The notes below the pieces were generated by a model, which searched no databases, was not told the DNA's origin, and saw only the letters and a program-made list of their open reading frames with translations. DNA of 9,134 bases from Flavobacteriaceae bacterium (GTDB lineage: Bacteria > Bacteroidota > Bacteroidia > Flavobacteriales > Flavobacteriaceae), in NCBI GenBank assembly GCA_030613745.1, contig JAUWLK010000098.1:1-9134 (forward strand), read 5' to 3'. Position numbers and translations under genes: made by a program. How positions within the stretch are numbered: the first letter of the stretch is position 1; each line of letters opens with the position of its first letter. Below are positions 1 to 7,624 of this stretch, piece by piece.

Positions 1-300
1 AATAACGTTCCCAGTTCTAAGGGAATTATTACAGGTAAAATATTTGAATATCTACAAGCCAAACGCCCAATTTTAGCAATTGCTCCTACAGATGGAGATT
101 TAGCTGAAATTATAAATACTACAAATTCAGGAGTTGTAGTAGACTTTTCAGATAAAGAAATCTTAAAGAAAAGTATTTTAAAATATTATCAGAAATTTAA
201 AGAAGGGAATTTAAAAATTCAATCTAAGAATATAGATCAATTTCATCGTAAAAATTTAACAAAACAATTGGTTGAAATAATAAAGAGTTTAAGTAAATGA
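1..300 (+). CDS. Glycosyltransferase, GT4-like, C-terminal fragment (cut by window start)
   Basis: This is an open frame from base 1 to a TGA at 298-300, giving the last 99 residues of a protein whose start lies outside the window. The stretch GKIFEYLQAKRPILAI (residues 12-27 of the fragment), followed by DGDLAEII, matches the nucleotide-sugar-binding end of GT-B fold, family 4-like glycosyltransferases, where the glutamate of FEYL contacts the donor sugar. The remainder is a lysine-rich helical tail, as is usual at the end of these enzymes. It probably acts at the inner face of the membrane, adding a sugar to a lipid-linked capsule or O-antigen precursor. Its stop overlaps the next start (ATGA, 297-300), so the two genes are very likely co-transcribed and translationally coupled. 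Donor and acceptor sugars cannot be read from this fragment. Confidence 0.85.
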   Translation, partial: NNVPSSKGIITGKIFEYLQAKRPILAIAPTDGDLAEIINTTNSGVVVDFSDKEILKKSILKYYQKFKEGNLKIQSKNIDQFHRKNLTKQLVEIIKSLSK

Positions 301-1382
301 AAAAAATTATAACCGTATTAGGAGCTCGTCCGCAATTTGTAAAAGCAGCTGTATTGAGTAGAATTATTGCTGACAGAGGTGAAATAGAAGAAATTATTGT
401 ACATACTGGTCAGCATTTTGATACAAATATGAGTGAGGTGTTTTTTACTGAAATGGATATTCCAAAACCAAAATATAACCTTAATATTAATGGTTTGGGG
501 CATGGTGCTATGACCGGACAGATGTTAGAGAAAATTGAAAAGGTTTTGATTGATGAAAAACCTGATGCCATTGTAATTTATGGAGATACCAATTCAACTA
601 TTGCCGGTGCTTTAGCTGCTAAAAAGTTAAATATAAAGGTAGTACATATTGAAGCTGGCTTACGATCTTATAATATGCAAATGCCTGAAGAGATCAATAG
701 AATTTTAACTGATAGAATTTCTGACTTATTGCTTTGTCCAACAGATACAGCTATAAAAAATTTACAAAAAGAAGGTTTTGATAATATGGATATTAAAATT
801 GTGAAATGTGGAGATATTATGAAAGATGCTGTAGATTTTTACAGTAAAATTTCAGCTGCTAGATCATCAATAATTAGTGATTTGCAATTAAAAGGTAATG
901 ACTTTATTTTGACCACTATTCACCGTCAGGAAAATACAGACGATTTACAAAAATTAAAATCTATTTTTGAAGGCCTGGAAACTATATCTAAAGAAATTGA
1001 AGTTGTGTTGCCTTTACATCCAAGAACTCGTAATATATTAAAAAACAATAAGTTAAATTATAATTTTAAAATGATTGAACCTGTTGGTTATTTTAATATG
1101 CTTGAACTACTAAAGAACTGTAAAATGGTTGTTACAGACAGTGGCGGATTACAAAAAGAAGCATTTTTTAATAAAAAACATTGCATTATTGCCCGTGAAG
1201 AAACCGAATGGGTTGAATTGGTAGAAAATGGTTTTGCAACTATTATTGGAAGTGATAAACAAAAAATGATAAATGCTTATGAAAAATATAAGAGTATTAA
1301 TACAAATTTTTCCATAGATTTATATGGAAAAGATGTTGGTCAAAAAATTTATAATGAGTTGAAAAAAATGTTAATGCTATAA
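297..1382 (+). CDS. wecB: Non-hydrolysing UDP-N-acetylglucosamine 2-epimerase family protein (WecB/WbpI type)
   Basis: This 361-residue protein has the usual length of the cytoplasmic epimerases that interconvert UDP-GlcNAc and UDP-ManNAc, or the related diacetamido-uronate sugars, for surface glycans. Visible motifs are GARPQ (9-13, Arg11), HTGQH (36-40), YGDTNS (95-100, Asp97), HIEAGLRS (117-124, Glu119), PEEINR (130-135, Glu131/132), TIHRQEN (207-213, His209), LPLHPRTR (238-245) and TDSGGLQKEA (280-289). These cover the Arg, Asp, Glu and His residues known to matter in E. coli WecB. The HTGQHFDTNMSEVFF segment and the following IPKP look closer to the WbpI-type UDP-2,3-diacetamido-2,3-dideoxyglucuronate 2-epimerase than to classical WecB, from memory of those sequences. 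The wecB symbol therefore names the family, not a proven substrate. The start overlaps the glycosyltransferase stop, and no separate promoter is seen. Confidence 0.9.
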   Translation: MKKIITVLGARPQFVKAAVLSRIIADRGEIEEIIVHTGQHFDTNMSEVFFTEMDIPKPKYNLNINGLGHGAMTGQMLEKIEKVLIDEKPDAIVIYGDTNSTIAGALAAKKLNIKVVHIEAGLRSYNMQMPEEINRILTDRISDLLLCPTDTAIKNLQKEGFDNMDIKIVKCGDIMKDAVDFYSKISAARSSIISDLQLKGNDFILTTIHRQENTDDLQKLKSIFEGLETISKEIEVVLPLHPRTRNILKNNKLNYNFKMIEPVGYFNMLELLKNCKMVVTDSGGLQKEAFFNKKHCIIAREETEWVELVENGFATIIGSDKQKMINAYEKYKSINTNFSIDLYGKDVGQKIYNELKKMLML

Positions 1383-1385
1383 TAT

Positions 1386-3326
1386 TCAATCTAACTTAAT
1401 CATTTTTGATGCTACTTTAATATTTTCTTCTAGAGCCAATTTTTGTGCATCAGAACCATACATTAAATCAAGTCTGTTTTGATAAGTTTCGGTGATTTTG
1501 TGGCGAACCATTTTTAATGTAGAATTAATCATTTTATTATCTTCAGAGAATTCTTCTTCTAAAATTTGAAAACTGGAAGGTATCCACTTTTTTGGGAATT
1601 TATCTTTAAACTCAATTTGTTGATTGAATAAAATTAATTCCTCTTTTATTTTTTGGATTAATTTCTCGTACGAATTAATATTTCCCTTTTTAATGTATTG
1701 TGTAACATTTTGATGATTTAACGTAACCAAAGCTGTTGTATATTTTTTATGGTCATTATAAATCATAGCTTGATTAATTAATGATGAGCTATTTACAATA
1801 GCTTCTTCAATTTCTTCAGGTGAGTATTTTTCTCCATCTTCAGCAATTAACAAAGCTTTTTCTCTTCCAACTACTACCAAAAAATCATCCTCATCAATAT
1901 AGCCTAAATCACCTGTATATAACCAATCCTTTTTTAATACTTCATTTGTTGCTTTTGGGTTTTTATAATAACCTTTCATCACATTATCTCCTTTGATAAC
2001 TATTTCCCCTTTTTTTCCTTTCGGAAGTTCTTTACCATTTTCATCACAAATTTTGCAAGTAATGTTTCCTAAGATTTTTCCGGAAGTACCCATTTTATGT
2101 TGAAAAGGTGTGTTTGTTGAAATAATAGGAGTTGCTTCGGTTAAACCGTAACCCTGATATACGGGTACTCCAATAGCTTTATAAAACTGTTGTTGTTTGA
2201 TGTCAAGTAAAGCGCCACCTCCAACAAAAAATTCAATTTTAGATCCCCATATCAAACGTAATTTTTGAAAAATTAATTTATCCGCAATAGCGTAATTAAA
2301 ATAGGTGAACAATTGGGTAAACATTCCTGGTTTAGAAAACCCATCACCATTTCTAATAATTGCAGCCCGTAAACCTCTATTAAAAATACCTTCAATAAAT
2401 GAGCCTTTTGCTTTGATACCTTCCTTAATTTTATTGATAAAATTACTTGTTAATGCTGGTACAGTTAAAAGAAAATTTGAATTTGCTTCAACCAGATTAA
2501 TTGGTATATTCTTTAGGGCATTCATTCCGCCACCTCTGGCATCTACAAAATGTAATGAAAGTCCTTTTACAAGAGCCGTATAAATACCTACTGTATGTGC
2601 AAAAGAATGGTCGGTTGGTAAAATAATTAATGTTGAAATTAACTCCTGAATTTTAAATGTTTTAACGGCTTCATGGCTATTTGAGTAATAATTTAAATGT
2701 GTAAGCATAATACCTTTGGGATTGCCCGTAGTACCCGAAGTATAAGAAATAGTTACAATATCATCTTCTTTTATGTTATTTTCAATTTGTTCAATTTTTT
2801 GAAGATTATATGCAAGTTTATCCTGCCCAAGTTGGTATAAATCATCTATAAAAATTAACTGATTTTCATCAAAATTATAAGTTTTACATTGTTTGCTGAT
2901 TTTCTTGGAAGGTTTGTCTAAAACAACCAACTTTAGTGATTTATTTTCGTATTTATTCCACTGGCTGATAACTTTTTCTAAAGTATTTTCAGATATGATA
3001 AATAGCTTAGAATCAGAATGATTAACTCTAAAAGGGACTTCTTCTGGTAATAATTTTATAGACAGGGGAACAGAAATTCCTCCAGCATAAAGCATAGCAA
3101 GTTCTGAAATGATCCAATCAGATTTAGCTTCTGATAAAATGGCAATTTTATCTTGATAAATGATACCTAATTCAATAAGTGCTGAGGCTATCTGTAAAGC
3201 TTTTGATTTAGCTTCACCAAAACTTGTCCTTACCCAACCTTTATCATCTTTTTGACTTAAATAAGGTTTATCTGCATATTTGATCGATGCCTTATTAAGC
3301 ATCTCAAAAACTGTTCTTTTTCCCAT
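1386..3326 (-). CDS. Long-chain acyl-CoA synthetase (AMP-binding, FadD/FAA type)
   Basis: The protein has 646 residues. It should activate a fatty acid with ATP and join it to coenzyme A through an acyl-adenylate, feeding lipid synthesis or beta-oxidation. Motifs of the ANL adenylating superfamily occur in order: the phosphate loop YTSGTTGNPKG (195-205), the A5 motif GYGLTEATP (392-400), YTGDLG (470-475), the hinge region VVGREKALL (485-493) followed by SPEEIEEAI (502-510), and a C-terminal STLKMVRHK (602-610) where eukaryotic-type FAA enzymes carry the conserved Lys/Arg-rich end. Length and the insert around 300-360 fit the long-chain class rather than the roughly 560-residue FadD class. Chain-length preference cannot be deduced. 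The ATG at 3324-3326 is preceded by an A-rich leader, and a TAnnTTTG box lies about 20 bases upstream. It converges on the epimerase gene with a 3-base gap and no visible terminator. Confidence 0.92.
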   Translation of the reverse strand: MGKRTVFEMLNKASIKYADKPYLSQKDDKGWVRTSFGEAKSKALQIASALIELGIIYQDKIAILSEAKSDWIISELAMLYAGGISVPLSIKLLPEEVPFRVNHSDSKLFIISENTLEKVISQWNKYENKSLKLVVLDKPSKKISKQCKTYNFDENQLIFIDDLYQLGQDKLAYNLQKIEQIENNIKEDDIVTISYTSGTTGNPKGIMLTHLNYYSNSHEAVKTFKIQELISTLIILPTDHSFAHTVGIYTALVKGLSLHFVDARGGGMNALKNIPINLVEANSNFLLTVPALTSNFINKIKEGIKAKGSFIEGIFNRGLRAAIIRNGDGFSKPGMFTQLFTYFNYAIADKLIFQKLRLIWGSKIEFFVGGGALLDIKQQQFYKAIGVPVYQGYGLTEATPIISTNTPFQHKMGTSGKILGNITCKICDENGKELPKGKKGEIVIKGDNVMKGYYKNPKATNEVLKKDWLYTGDLGYIDEDDFLVVVGREKALLIAEDGEKYSPEEIEEAIVNSSSLINQAMIYNDHKKYTTALVTLNHQNVTQYIKKGNINSYEKLIQKIKEELILFNQQIEFKDKFPKKWIPSSFQILEEEFSEDNKMINSTLKMVRHKITETYQNRLDLMYGSDAQKLALEENIKVASKMIKLD

Positions 3327-3345
3327 TTTCTTTTAATTCATCTAA

Positions 3346-3353
3346 CAAAAGTA
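3346..3353 (-). promoter_or_regulatory. Candidate -7 box for the acyl-CoA synthetase
   Basis: Read on the minus strand the bases are TACTTTTG, an exact fit to the TAnnTTTG -7 consensus of Bacteroidota sigma factors. The box ends 19 bases before the ATG at 3326. No TTG sits at the expected 19-21-base distance upstream (the nearest TTTG is 33 bases away), so the assignment rests on the -7 box and position alone. Confidence 0.35.
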
Positions 3354-3445
3354 CATTTTTCTAATATAATTGTAATGATATAGTTACAAAAAAGTATTTA
3401 TAATAAATATATAATTACATATTATAATCAAAAATGAGATATATG

Positions 3446-3476
3446 TTTGTTGAAAGTAATCAATAAGTCATATTTG
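3446..3476 (+). promoter_or_regulatory. Candidate asnB promoter (TTTG-N19-CATATTTG)
   Basis: A TTTG at 3446-3449 is followed after 19 bases by CATATTTG (3469-3476), one base off the TAnnTTTG -7 consensus and at the expected spacing from a -33 TTTG. Transcription would start near 3483, leaving a leader of about 20 bases before the ATG at 3503. An alternative exact TAnnTTTG (TATGTTTG, 3442-3449) overlaps the -33 element but has no TTG upstream. The call fits both spacing and gene position but is untested. Confidence 0.45.
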
Positions 3477-3502
3477 CATTATAATTGATAAAAAATATAA
3501 AA

Positions 3503-5167
3503 ATGTGTGGAATAGTTTGTGCGTTTGATTTAAAAGAAAAAGCTGAAGTATTAAGACCTCAATTGTTAGAGATGTCTAAAAAAATTCGTCATCGTGGTCC
3601 TGATTGGAGTGGAATCTATGCTGATGAAAAATCGATTTTAGCTCATGAAAGGTTAGCAATTGTTGATCCGGCTTCTGGTAAACAACCATTGTATAGTGAA
3701 AACGGAAAATTAGTTTTAGCAGCAAATGGTGAAATTTATAACCATAGAGAATTACGAAAACAATTTGAAGGAAAATATAACTTTCAAACAGAATCTGACT
3801 GTGAAGTTATTTTGGCTTTATACCAAGAAAAAGGTACTGATTTTTTAGATGAAATGAATGGTATTTTTGGTTTTGCTTTATATGATGCTGAAAAAGATGA
3901 ATACTTTGTGGCTCGTGATCATATAGGAGTTATTCCTTTATATATGGGTTGGGATCAGCATGGTACTTTTTATGTGGCTTCTGAATTAAAAGCTTTGGAA
4001 GGAGTTTGTACTAAAATTGAGTTATTTCCTCCTGGTCATTATTATACAAGTAAAGATGATAAATTAACCCAATGGTATAAAAGAGATTGGTCAGATTATG
4101 ATGCTGTAAAAGAAAATCAAACCAGTATTGATGAAATTCACAATGCTTTAGAAGCTGCAGTTCACAGGCAATTAATGAGTGATGTACCTTACGGGGTTTT
4201 GCTTTCTGGAGGTTTAGATTCATCAATTACTTCTGCAATAGCAAAAAAATACGCAGAAAAAAGAATAGAATCCGATGACACACAAGATGCTTGGTGGCCA
4301 CAGCTACATTCATTTTCGGTTGGTTTAGAAGGTTCACCGGATTTGGCCGCAGCGCAATTAGTTGCCGATCATATTGGAACAATACATCACGAAATAAAAT
4401 TTACCATTCAAGAAGGTCTAGATGCGATTAAAGATGTTATTTACAACCTGGAAACTTATGATATTACAACAATTCGTGCTTCAACACCAATGTATTTAAT
4501 GGCTCGTGTTATTAAATCTATGGGTGTAAAAATGGTATTGTCTGGTGAAGGAGCAGATGAACTATTTGGTGGTTATTTATATTTTCATAAAGCACCAAAT
4601 GCAGAAGAATTTCATAAAGAAACAGTGCGTAAATTAGATAAATTACACATGTATGATTGTTTAAGAGCTAACAAATCATTGGCAGCTTGGGGAATTGAAG
4701 GTAGAGTTCCGTTTTTAGATAAAGAATTTATGGATGTTGCTATGCGAATCAACCCACAAGATAAAATGATCAATGGTGAACGTATGGAAAAATGGGTTTT
4801 GCGTAAAGCTTTTGAAAGTTATTTACCTGAAAGTGTGGCTTGGCGACAAAAAGAACAATTCTCAGATGGAGTTGGGTATAGCTGGATTGATACCTTAAAA
4901 GAAGTTGTAGCTGAAGCAGTTTCTGATGAGCAGCTGGCTAATGCAAAATATAAATTTCCAATTCAAACACCAACATCAAAAGAAGAGTTTTATTACCGTA
5001 CAATTTTCGCAACTCATTTCCCATCTGATACAGCAGCGCTTTGTGTACCACAGGAAGCATCAGTAGCATGTAGTACAAAAATTGCTTTAGAGTGGGATGA
5101 AAGTTTTAAAAACATGAATGATCCATCTGGCAGAGCAGTTGCCAATGTTCATGATGAAGCTTATTAA
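3503..5167 (+). CDS. asnB: Asparagine synthase B (glutamine-hydrolysing)
   Basis: The protein has 554 residues, the length of E. coli AsnB, and is closely similar to it throughout. It makes asparagine from aspartate, ATP and glutamine in the cytoplasm. The N-terminal class II glutaminase domain starts MCGI, with Cys2 as the nucleophile after methionine removal. It also shows RHRGPDWSGIY (29-39), Arg50, NGEIYN (75-80) and SDCE (98-101). The synthetase domain has the PP-loop SGGLDSS (235-241), SGEGADELFGGY (347-358) and the E. coli-like WRQKEQFSDGVGYSWID. The start is placed at ATG 3503, not at the in-frame TTG 3485, because an N-terminal extension would bury the catalytic cysteine. The leader is A/T-rich without a Shine-Dalgarno sequence. 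The gene is flanked by its own candidate promoter and terminator, so it appears monocistronic. Confidence 0.97.
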   Translation: MCGIVCAFDLKEKAEVLRPQLLEMSKKIRHRGPDWSGIYADEKSILAHERLAIVDPASGKQPLYSENGKLVLAANGEIYNHRELRKQFEGKYNFQTESDCEVILALYQEKGTDFLDEMNGIFGFALYDAEKDEYFVARDHIGVIPLYMGWDQHGTFYVASELKALEGVCTKIELFPPGHYYTSKDDKLTQWYKRDWSDYDAVKENQTSIDEIHNALEAAVHRQLMSDVPYGVLLSGGLDSSITSAIAKKYAEKRIESDDTQDAWWPQLHSFSVGLEGSPDLAAAQLVADHIGTIHHEIKFTIQEGLDAIKDVIYNLETYDITTIRASTPMYLMARVIKSMGVKMVLSGEGADELFGGYLYFHKAPNAEEFHKETVRKLDKLHMYDCLRANKSLAAWGIEGRVPFLDKEFMDVAMRINPQDKMINGERMEKWVLRKAFESYLPESVAWRQKEQFSDGVGYSWIDTLKEVVAEAVSDEQLANAKYKFPIQTPTSKEEFYYRTIFATHFPSDTAALCVPQEASVACSTKIALEWDESFKNMNDPSGRAVANVHDEAY

Positions 5168-5189
5168 TAAATTAGTATTATTAAATTAT

Positions 5190-5218
5190 AAGAGAGGCAT
5201 ATTTAGGCCTCTCTTTTT
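5190..5218 (+). terminator. Intrinsic terminator of asnB
   Basis: An eight-base perfect stem AGAGAGGC (5191-5198) / GCCTCTCT (5207-5214), plus an outer A-T pair at 5190/5215, encloses an 8-base loop. It runs directly into TTTTT, 22 bases after the asnB stop. On the minus strand the hairpin is preceded by an A-tract but followed only by a weak T-rich stretch, so it may also partly stop transcripts of the thioredoxin-like gene ending at 5244. Confidence 0.88.
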
Positions 5219-5243
5219 AATGTTTAAACAGGAAAATATTTAA

Positions 5244-6284
5244 TTATTTATTGGGTAATATTTTATTTAGTTTTTCTGTTAAAAAATCAACATCAATATT
5301 TTTATCAATAATAATTCCTTCAGGATCTAATAAAAAATTTTGCGGTACTGCTTTAACCCCATATAAATTTGAAACTTTATCCCATCCATTTAGATTTGAT
5401 AAGTTTGCCCATATAAGACTATCTTTTTCAATAGTATTCAACCATTGTTTTTTATTCTTATCAACAGAAATTCCTACAATTGTAAAGTTTCTATTTTTAA
5501 ACATATTGTAATTTTTTAAAAGAGTTGGATTTGATGCTCTACATGGTGCACACCACGATGCCCAAAAATCAATAAGTACATATTTCCCTTTAAAGTCATT
5601 TAATTTTATAGTGTCACCATTTTTATTTGGAATACTAAAACCAGGAGCTGGTTTTGAAATGGCAACTCTTTTAATAGACTCGTGTAATTCTTTTAAATGT
5701 TTAAAATAATCAGTCATTTTTACTTTCTCACTATAGTTATCAATGATGTGTTGCATTGTGTCAATTTGTATATTGAATAGTTGAAATTGATAATAAGCAA
5801 CAAAAGCTGAAAAAACATAATCATTGTATTTTAGCATTATCTCTTTTCCTTTATTTCTTTCAAAAATATCATCAAAAGAATAGGAGCGAAATAAACTGTC
5901 TTCTCTAGATCCAGATATGTTTATTTTTTCAAGTTTGTTTATATCTCCAATAATATGAATTTTGCTATTTTCTAGAAAAAAATGAATTTTATTTTTAGAA
6001 CTATTTAGTAATATTGTGTGAAGATAAGGATGTTTAATACTGCCGTTAAAAATAAATTCTCCATTTTTAATTGTAGTTGAATCAATAATAATTGTTTCAT
6101 TATTAACTAAATCAAGTTTTGCCAAAACAGCTATTCCATCATCTAATCCTGAAATTTCAGCAAAGATGGTATAATCAAAATTTTCTGCTTTGTCTGAATT
6201 ACATGATTGAATAAAAACAGATAAAAACACCAAAATAAAGATAAAGAAATTTAACTGTGCTTTTCTATTAGTTTCTTTAATCAT
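5244..6284 (-). CDS. Thiol-disulfide lipoprotein, DUF4369-like plus TlpA/thioredoxin domain
   Basis: The protein has 346 residues. Residues 1-28 form a lipoprotein signal: a charged start, a hydrophobic run (about 11-25) and a lipobox-like IQSC with Cys28 as the lipid-bearing residue. The mature protein should therefore be anchored in the cell envelope. Residues about 38-130 have the beta-rich look of the DUF4369 domain (a YTIFAEISGL start, later IDSTTIKNGEFIFNG), and 130-210 is a helical linker. From KPAPGFSIPN (211-220) a TlpA-like thioredoxin fold follows with WCAPC (Cys245, Cys248) and the conserved loop proline in AVPQNFLLD (Pro314). Such proteins reduce or exchange disulfides in the periplasm, often for cytochrome maturation or stress defence, but the partner is not shown by its neighbours. 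The DUF1801 gene lies 38 bases upstream on the same strand. The leader is purely A/T-rich. Confidence 0.88.
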   Translation of the reverse strand: MIKETNRKAQLNFFIFILVFLSVFIQSCNSDKAENFDYTIFAEISGLDDGIAVLAKLDLVNNETIIIDSTTIKNGEFIFNGSIKHPYLHTILLNSSKNKIHFFLENSKIHIIGDINKLEKINISGSREDSLFRSYSFDDIFERNKGKEIMLKYNDYVFSAFVAYYQFQLFNIQIDTMQHIIDNYSEKVKMTDYFKHLKELHESIKRVAISKPAPGFSIPNKNGDTIKLNDFKGKYVLIDFWASWCAPCRASNPTLLKNYNMFKNRNFTIVGISVDKNKKQWLNTIEKDSLIWANLSNLNGWDKVSNLYGVKAVPQNFLLDPEGIIIDKNIDVDFLTEKLNKILPNK

Positions 6285-6322
6285 TTATTAAAATTAATTA
6301 TTAAGCTAAATAATTTAGACTT

Positions 6323-6778
6323 TTACTTTTTGATTGCATTCTCATACAGACCTATCCACTCTTTAACAGATATTTTTTGTACTAATTCACCTATTAATTT
6401 GTAAGGTATTTGTTCAACTTTTTTAAATCGAATGCAACTTTTACCCATATCTAATTTCAATTTACAATGCTTTGGATACTCTATAACAAACCATTCTAAC
6501 AATTTTGGGTTAGCATAAATTCCCATATGATATACTGCAATAAAATTCTTTTGTGATGCAATGTTTATAAAAGGTAGTGGTAATTTTGGGTCGCAATGAT
6601 ATCCTTTTGGATACAAGTTATGTGGCACTACATATCCAATCATTCCATAATTTAGCTGTTCTTCAAATCCTTTTGGTAAATTAGATAAAATAGTATTCCT
6701 CAATTTAGTGAAATACATTTTTCTCTCTTGAGGAATTTGTTCGATATATTCTTTTATATTGTTAGCTTTTAGTTCCAT
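6323..6778 (-). CDS. DUF1801 (YdhG/YjbR-like) domain protein
   Basis: This is a 151-residue cytoplasmic protein without signal or membrane segments. The order YIEQIPQER (about 11-19), LNYGMIGYVVPH, GYHCDPKLPLPFINIASQKNF, YHMGIY and KLDMGKSCIRFKK is the recognisable pattern of the DUF1801 family, a small domain related in fold to YdhG and frataxin-like proteins. The biochemical role of this family is not established, so no function is assigned. It lies 38 bases upstream of the thioredoxin-like lipoprotein gene on the same strand and 91 bases downstream of the carbonic anhydrase gene. A two-gene transcript with the lipoprotein gene is possible, but no functional link is evident. The ATG at 6776-6778 gives the family's usual N-terminus. 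Confidence 0.85.
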   Translation of the reverse strand: MELKANNIKEYIEQIPQERKMYFTKLRNTILSNLPKGFEEQLNYGMIGYVVPHNLYPKGYHCDPKLPLPFINIASQKNFIAVYHMGIYANPKLLEWFVIEYPKHCKLKLDMGKSCIRFKKVEQIPYKLIGELVQKISVKEWIGLYENAIKK

Positions 6779-6829
6779 TTAGTACAAAATACAAAAAAAA
6801 TAAAAATATTTTTTTTACTCCAATTTACT

Positions 6830-6847
6830 GTTCCCAAAAACGGGAAC
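6830..6847. repeat. Perfect six-base hairpin GTTCCC/GGGAAC between genes
   Basis: GTTCCC (6830-6835) and GGGAAC (6842-6847) are perfect inverted repeats around a 6-base loop. They lie 23 bases beyond the carbonic anhydrase stop and upstream of the DUF1801 gene. Neither strand carries a T-tract right after the stem, so it is not a standard intrinsic terminator. It could still end or stabilise the carbonic anhydrase transcript. Confidence 0.55.
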
Positions 6848-6869
6848 CTCTTACCTATATACATACGTT

Positions 6870-7439
6870 TTAGTTTAAAAAATCTACCTTTCCAGACTTT
6901 AAATTATAATAAGCTGAAACAATTTTCACCTCTCCAGATTTAACAGCAGTTTTAATAATTGATGACCTATTAATTAAGTCAATAGCGGTTAATTCTGCAT
7001 TTTTTTTCACTACTTCATTTATAGAAGCATCTTTCTCAGATTCTGCTATTGCAGGTGTAATATGACCCAATAAATGGTTTAAGTTATAGCCATTATTTCC
7101 GCCAGAAACGGCAGCGGTTACTGCACCACAGTTTTGATGACCAAGAACCACTATTAATTTTGTTGCTAAATGAGCAACAGCATATTCTATACTTGCAATT
7201 GAAGAAGTGTTAGCAACATTTCCTGCAACTCTAACTGTAAATAATTCGCCTAGCCCTGTATCAAATGCCAATTCCGGCACAACTCTACTATCTGAACAAC
7301 CTAATATAATAGCATACGGTTCTTGACCAACTACAATAGAATTTCTTCTTGAACTGTCTTGTAATTTAGCTTCTAAATGGTCTTTTACAAATCTTGCATT
7401 ACCTTCTTTTAACCTATTTAAACTTTTTTGATGTGTCAT
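6870..7439 (-). CDS. Beta-class carbonic anhydrase
   Basis: The protein has 189 residues and is a zinc enzyme interconverting CO2 and bicarbonate in the cytoplasm, supplying bicarbonate to carboxylases and helping control pH. The beta-class active site is complete: GCSDSR (47-52) gives zinc ligand Cys48 and the Asp50-Arg52 pair, and GHQNCGAV (100-107) gives ligands His101 and Cys104. The RVAGNVA stretch (70-76), the C-terminal YYNLKSGKVDFL and the N-terminal RLKEGNARF are also family features. No signal peptide is seen. The length is near the short end of the family but nothing appears to be missing. Upstream lies the long palindrome-rich non-coding region. A TAGGTTTC box (minus strand, 7480-7487) is one base off the -7 consensus, but no matching -33 element is clear, so the promoter is unassigned. 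Confidence 0.95.
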   Translation of the reverse strand: MTHQKSLNRLKEGNARFVKDHLEAKLQDSSRRNSIVVGQEPYAIILGCSDSRVVPELAFDTGLGELFTVRVAGNVANTSSIASIEYAVAHLATKLIVVLGHQNCGAVTAAVSGGNNGYNLNHLLGHITPAIAESEKDASINEVVKKNAELTAIDLINRSSIIKTAVKSGEVKIVSAYYNLKSGKVDFLN

Positions 7440-7587
7440 TATTTTTATTAAAAATTATGTTATTGTTATTTTTTTGTGTGAAACCTAATGGGTTGACTAT
7501 GCGTAGTACGGAATTTGAAAGCTGAAAGTTTTAAATCTGCATTTAGCAAAATATTTACGTTATGTTTTTATCTTTTCATTTTTAAAA

Positions 7588-7606
7588 GCTTAACCAATGG
7601 TTTAGC
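7588..7606. repeat. Near-perfect short palindrome GCTTAACCA-A-TGGTTTAGC
   Basis: Two nine-base arms (7588-7596 and 7598-7606) are complementary at eight positions around one central base. With so small a centre it would need a few open pairs to form a hairpin, or it may instead be read as a two-fold-symmetric protein-binding site. Confidence 0.5.
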
Positions 7607-7624
7607 GGATTTTCAATATTGCTC

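Noticed and set aside
318..503. 61-codon open frame on the minus strand inside the epimerase gene
   Set aside because: It lies opposite a strongly supported gene and its translation has no recognisable family features.
2305..2583. 92-codon open frame on the plus strand inside the acyl-CoA synthetase gene
   Set aside because: It is antisense to conserved parts of the synthetase and reads like a shadow frame.
4011..4226. 71-codon open frame on the minus strand inside asnB
   Set aside because: It is opposite conserved AsnB sequence, and its translation is low-complexity without motifs.
5221..5230. Ten-base perfect palindrome TGTTTAAACA downstream of the asnB terminator
   Set aside because: It is AT-rich and isolated, and its position between two gene ends gives no reason to regard it as an operator.
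5251..5511. 86-codon open frame on the plus strand under the thioredoxin-like gene
   Set aside because: It is antisense to the thioredoxin fold and its hydrophobic look follows from the reverse of AT-rich codons.
6296..6315. Seven-base AATTATT/AATAATT stem between the DUF1801 and lipoprotein genes
   Set aside because: It is made only of A-T pairs in very AT-rich DNA with no following T-tract, so it is expected by chance.
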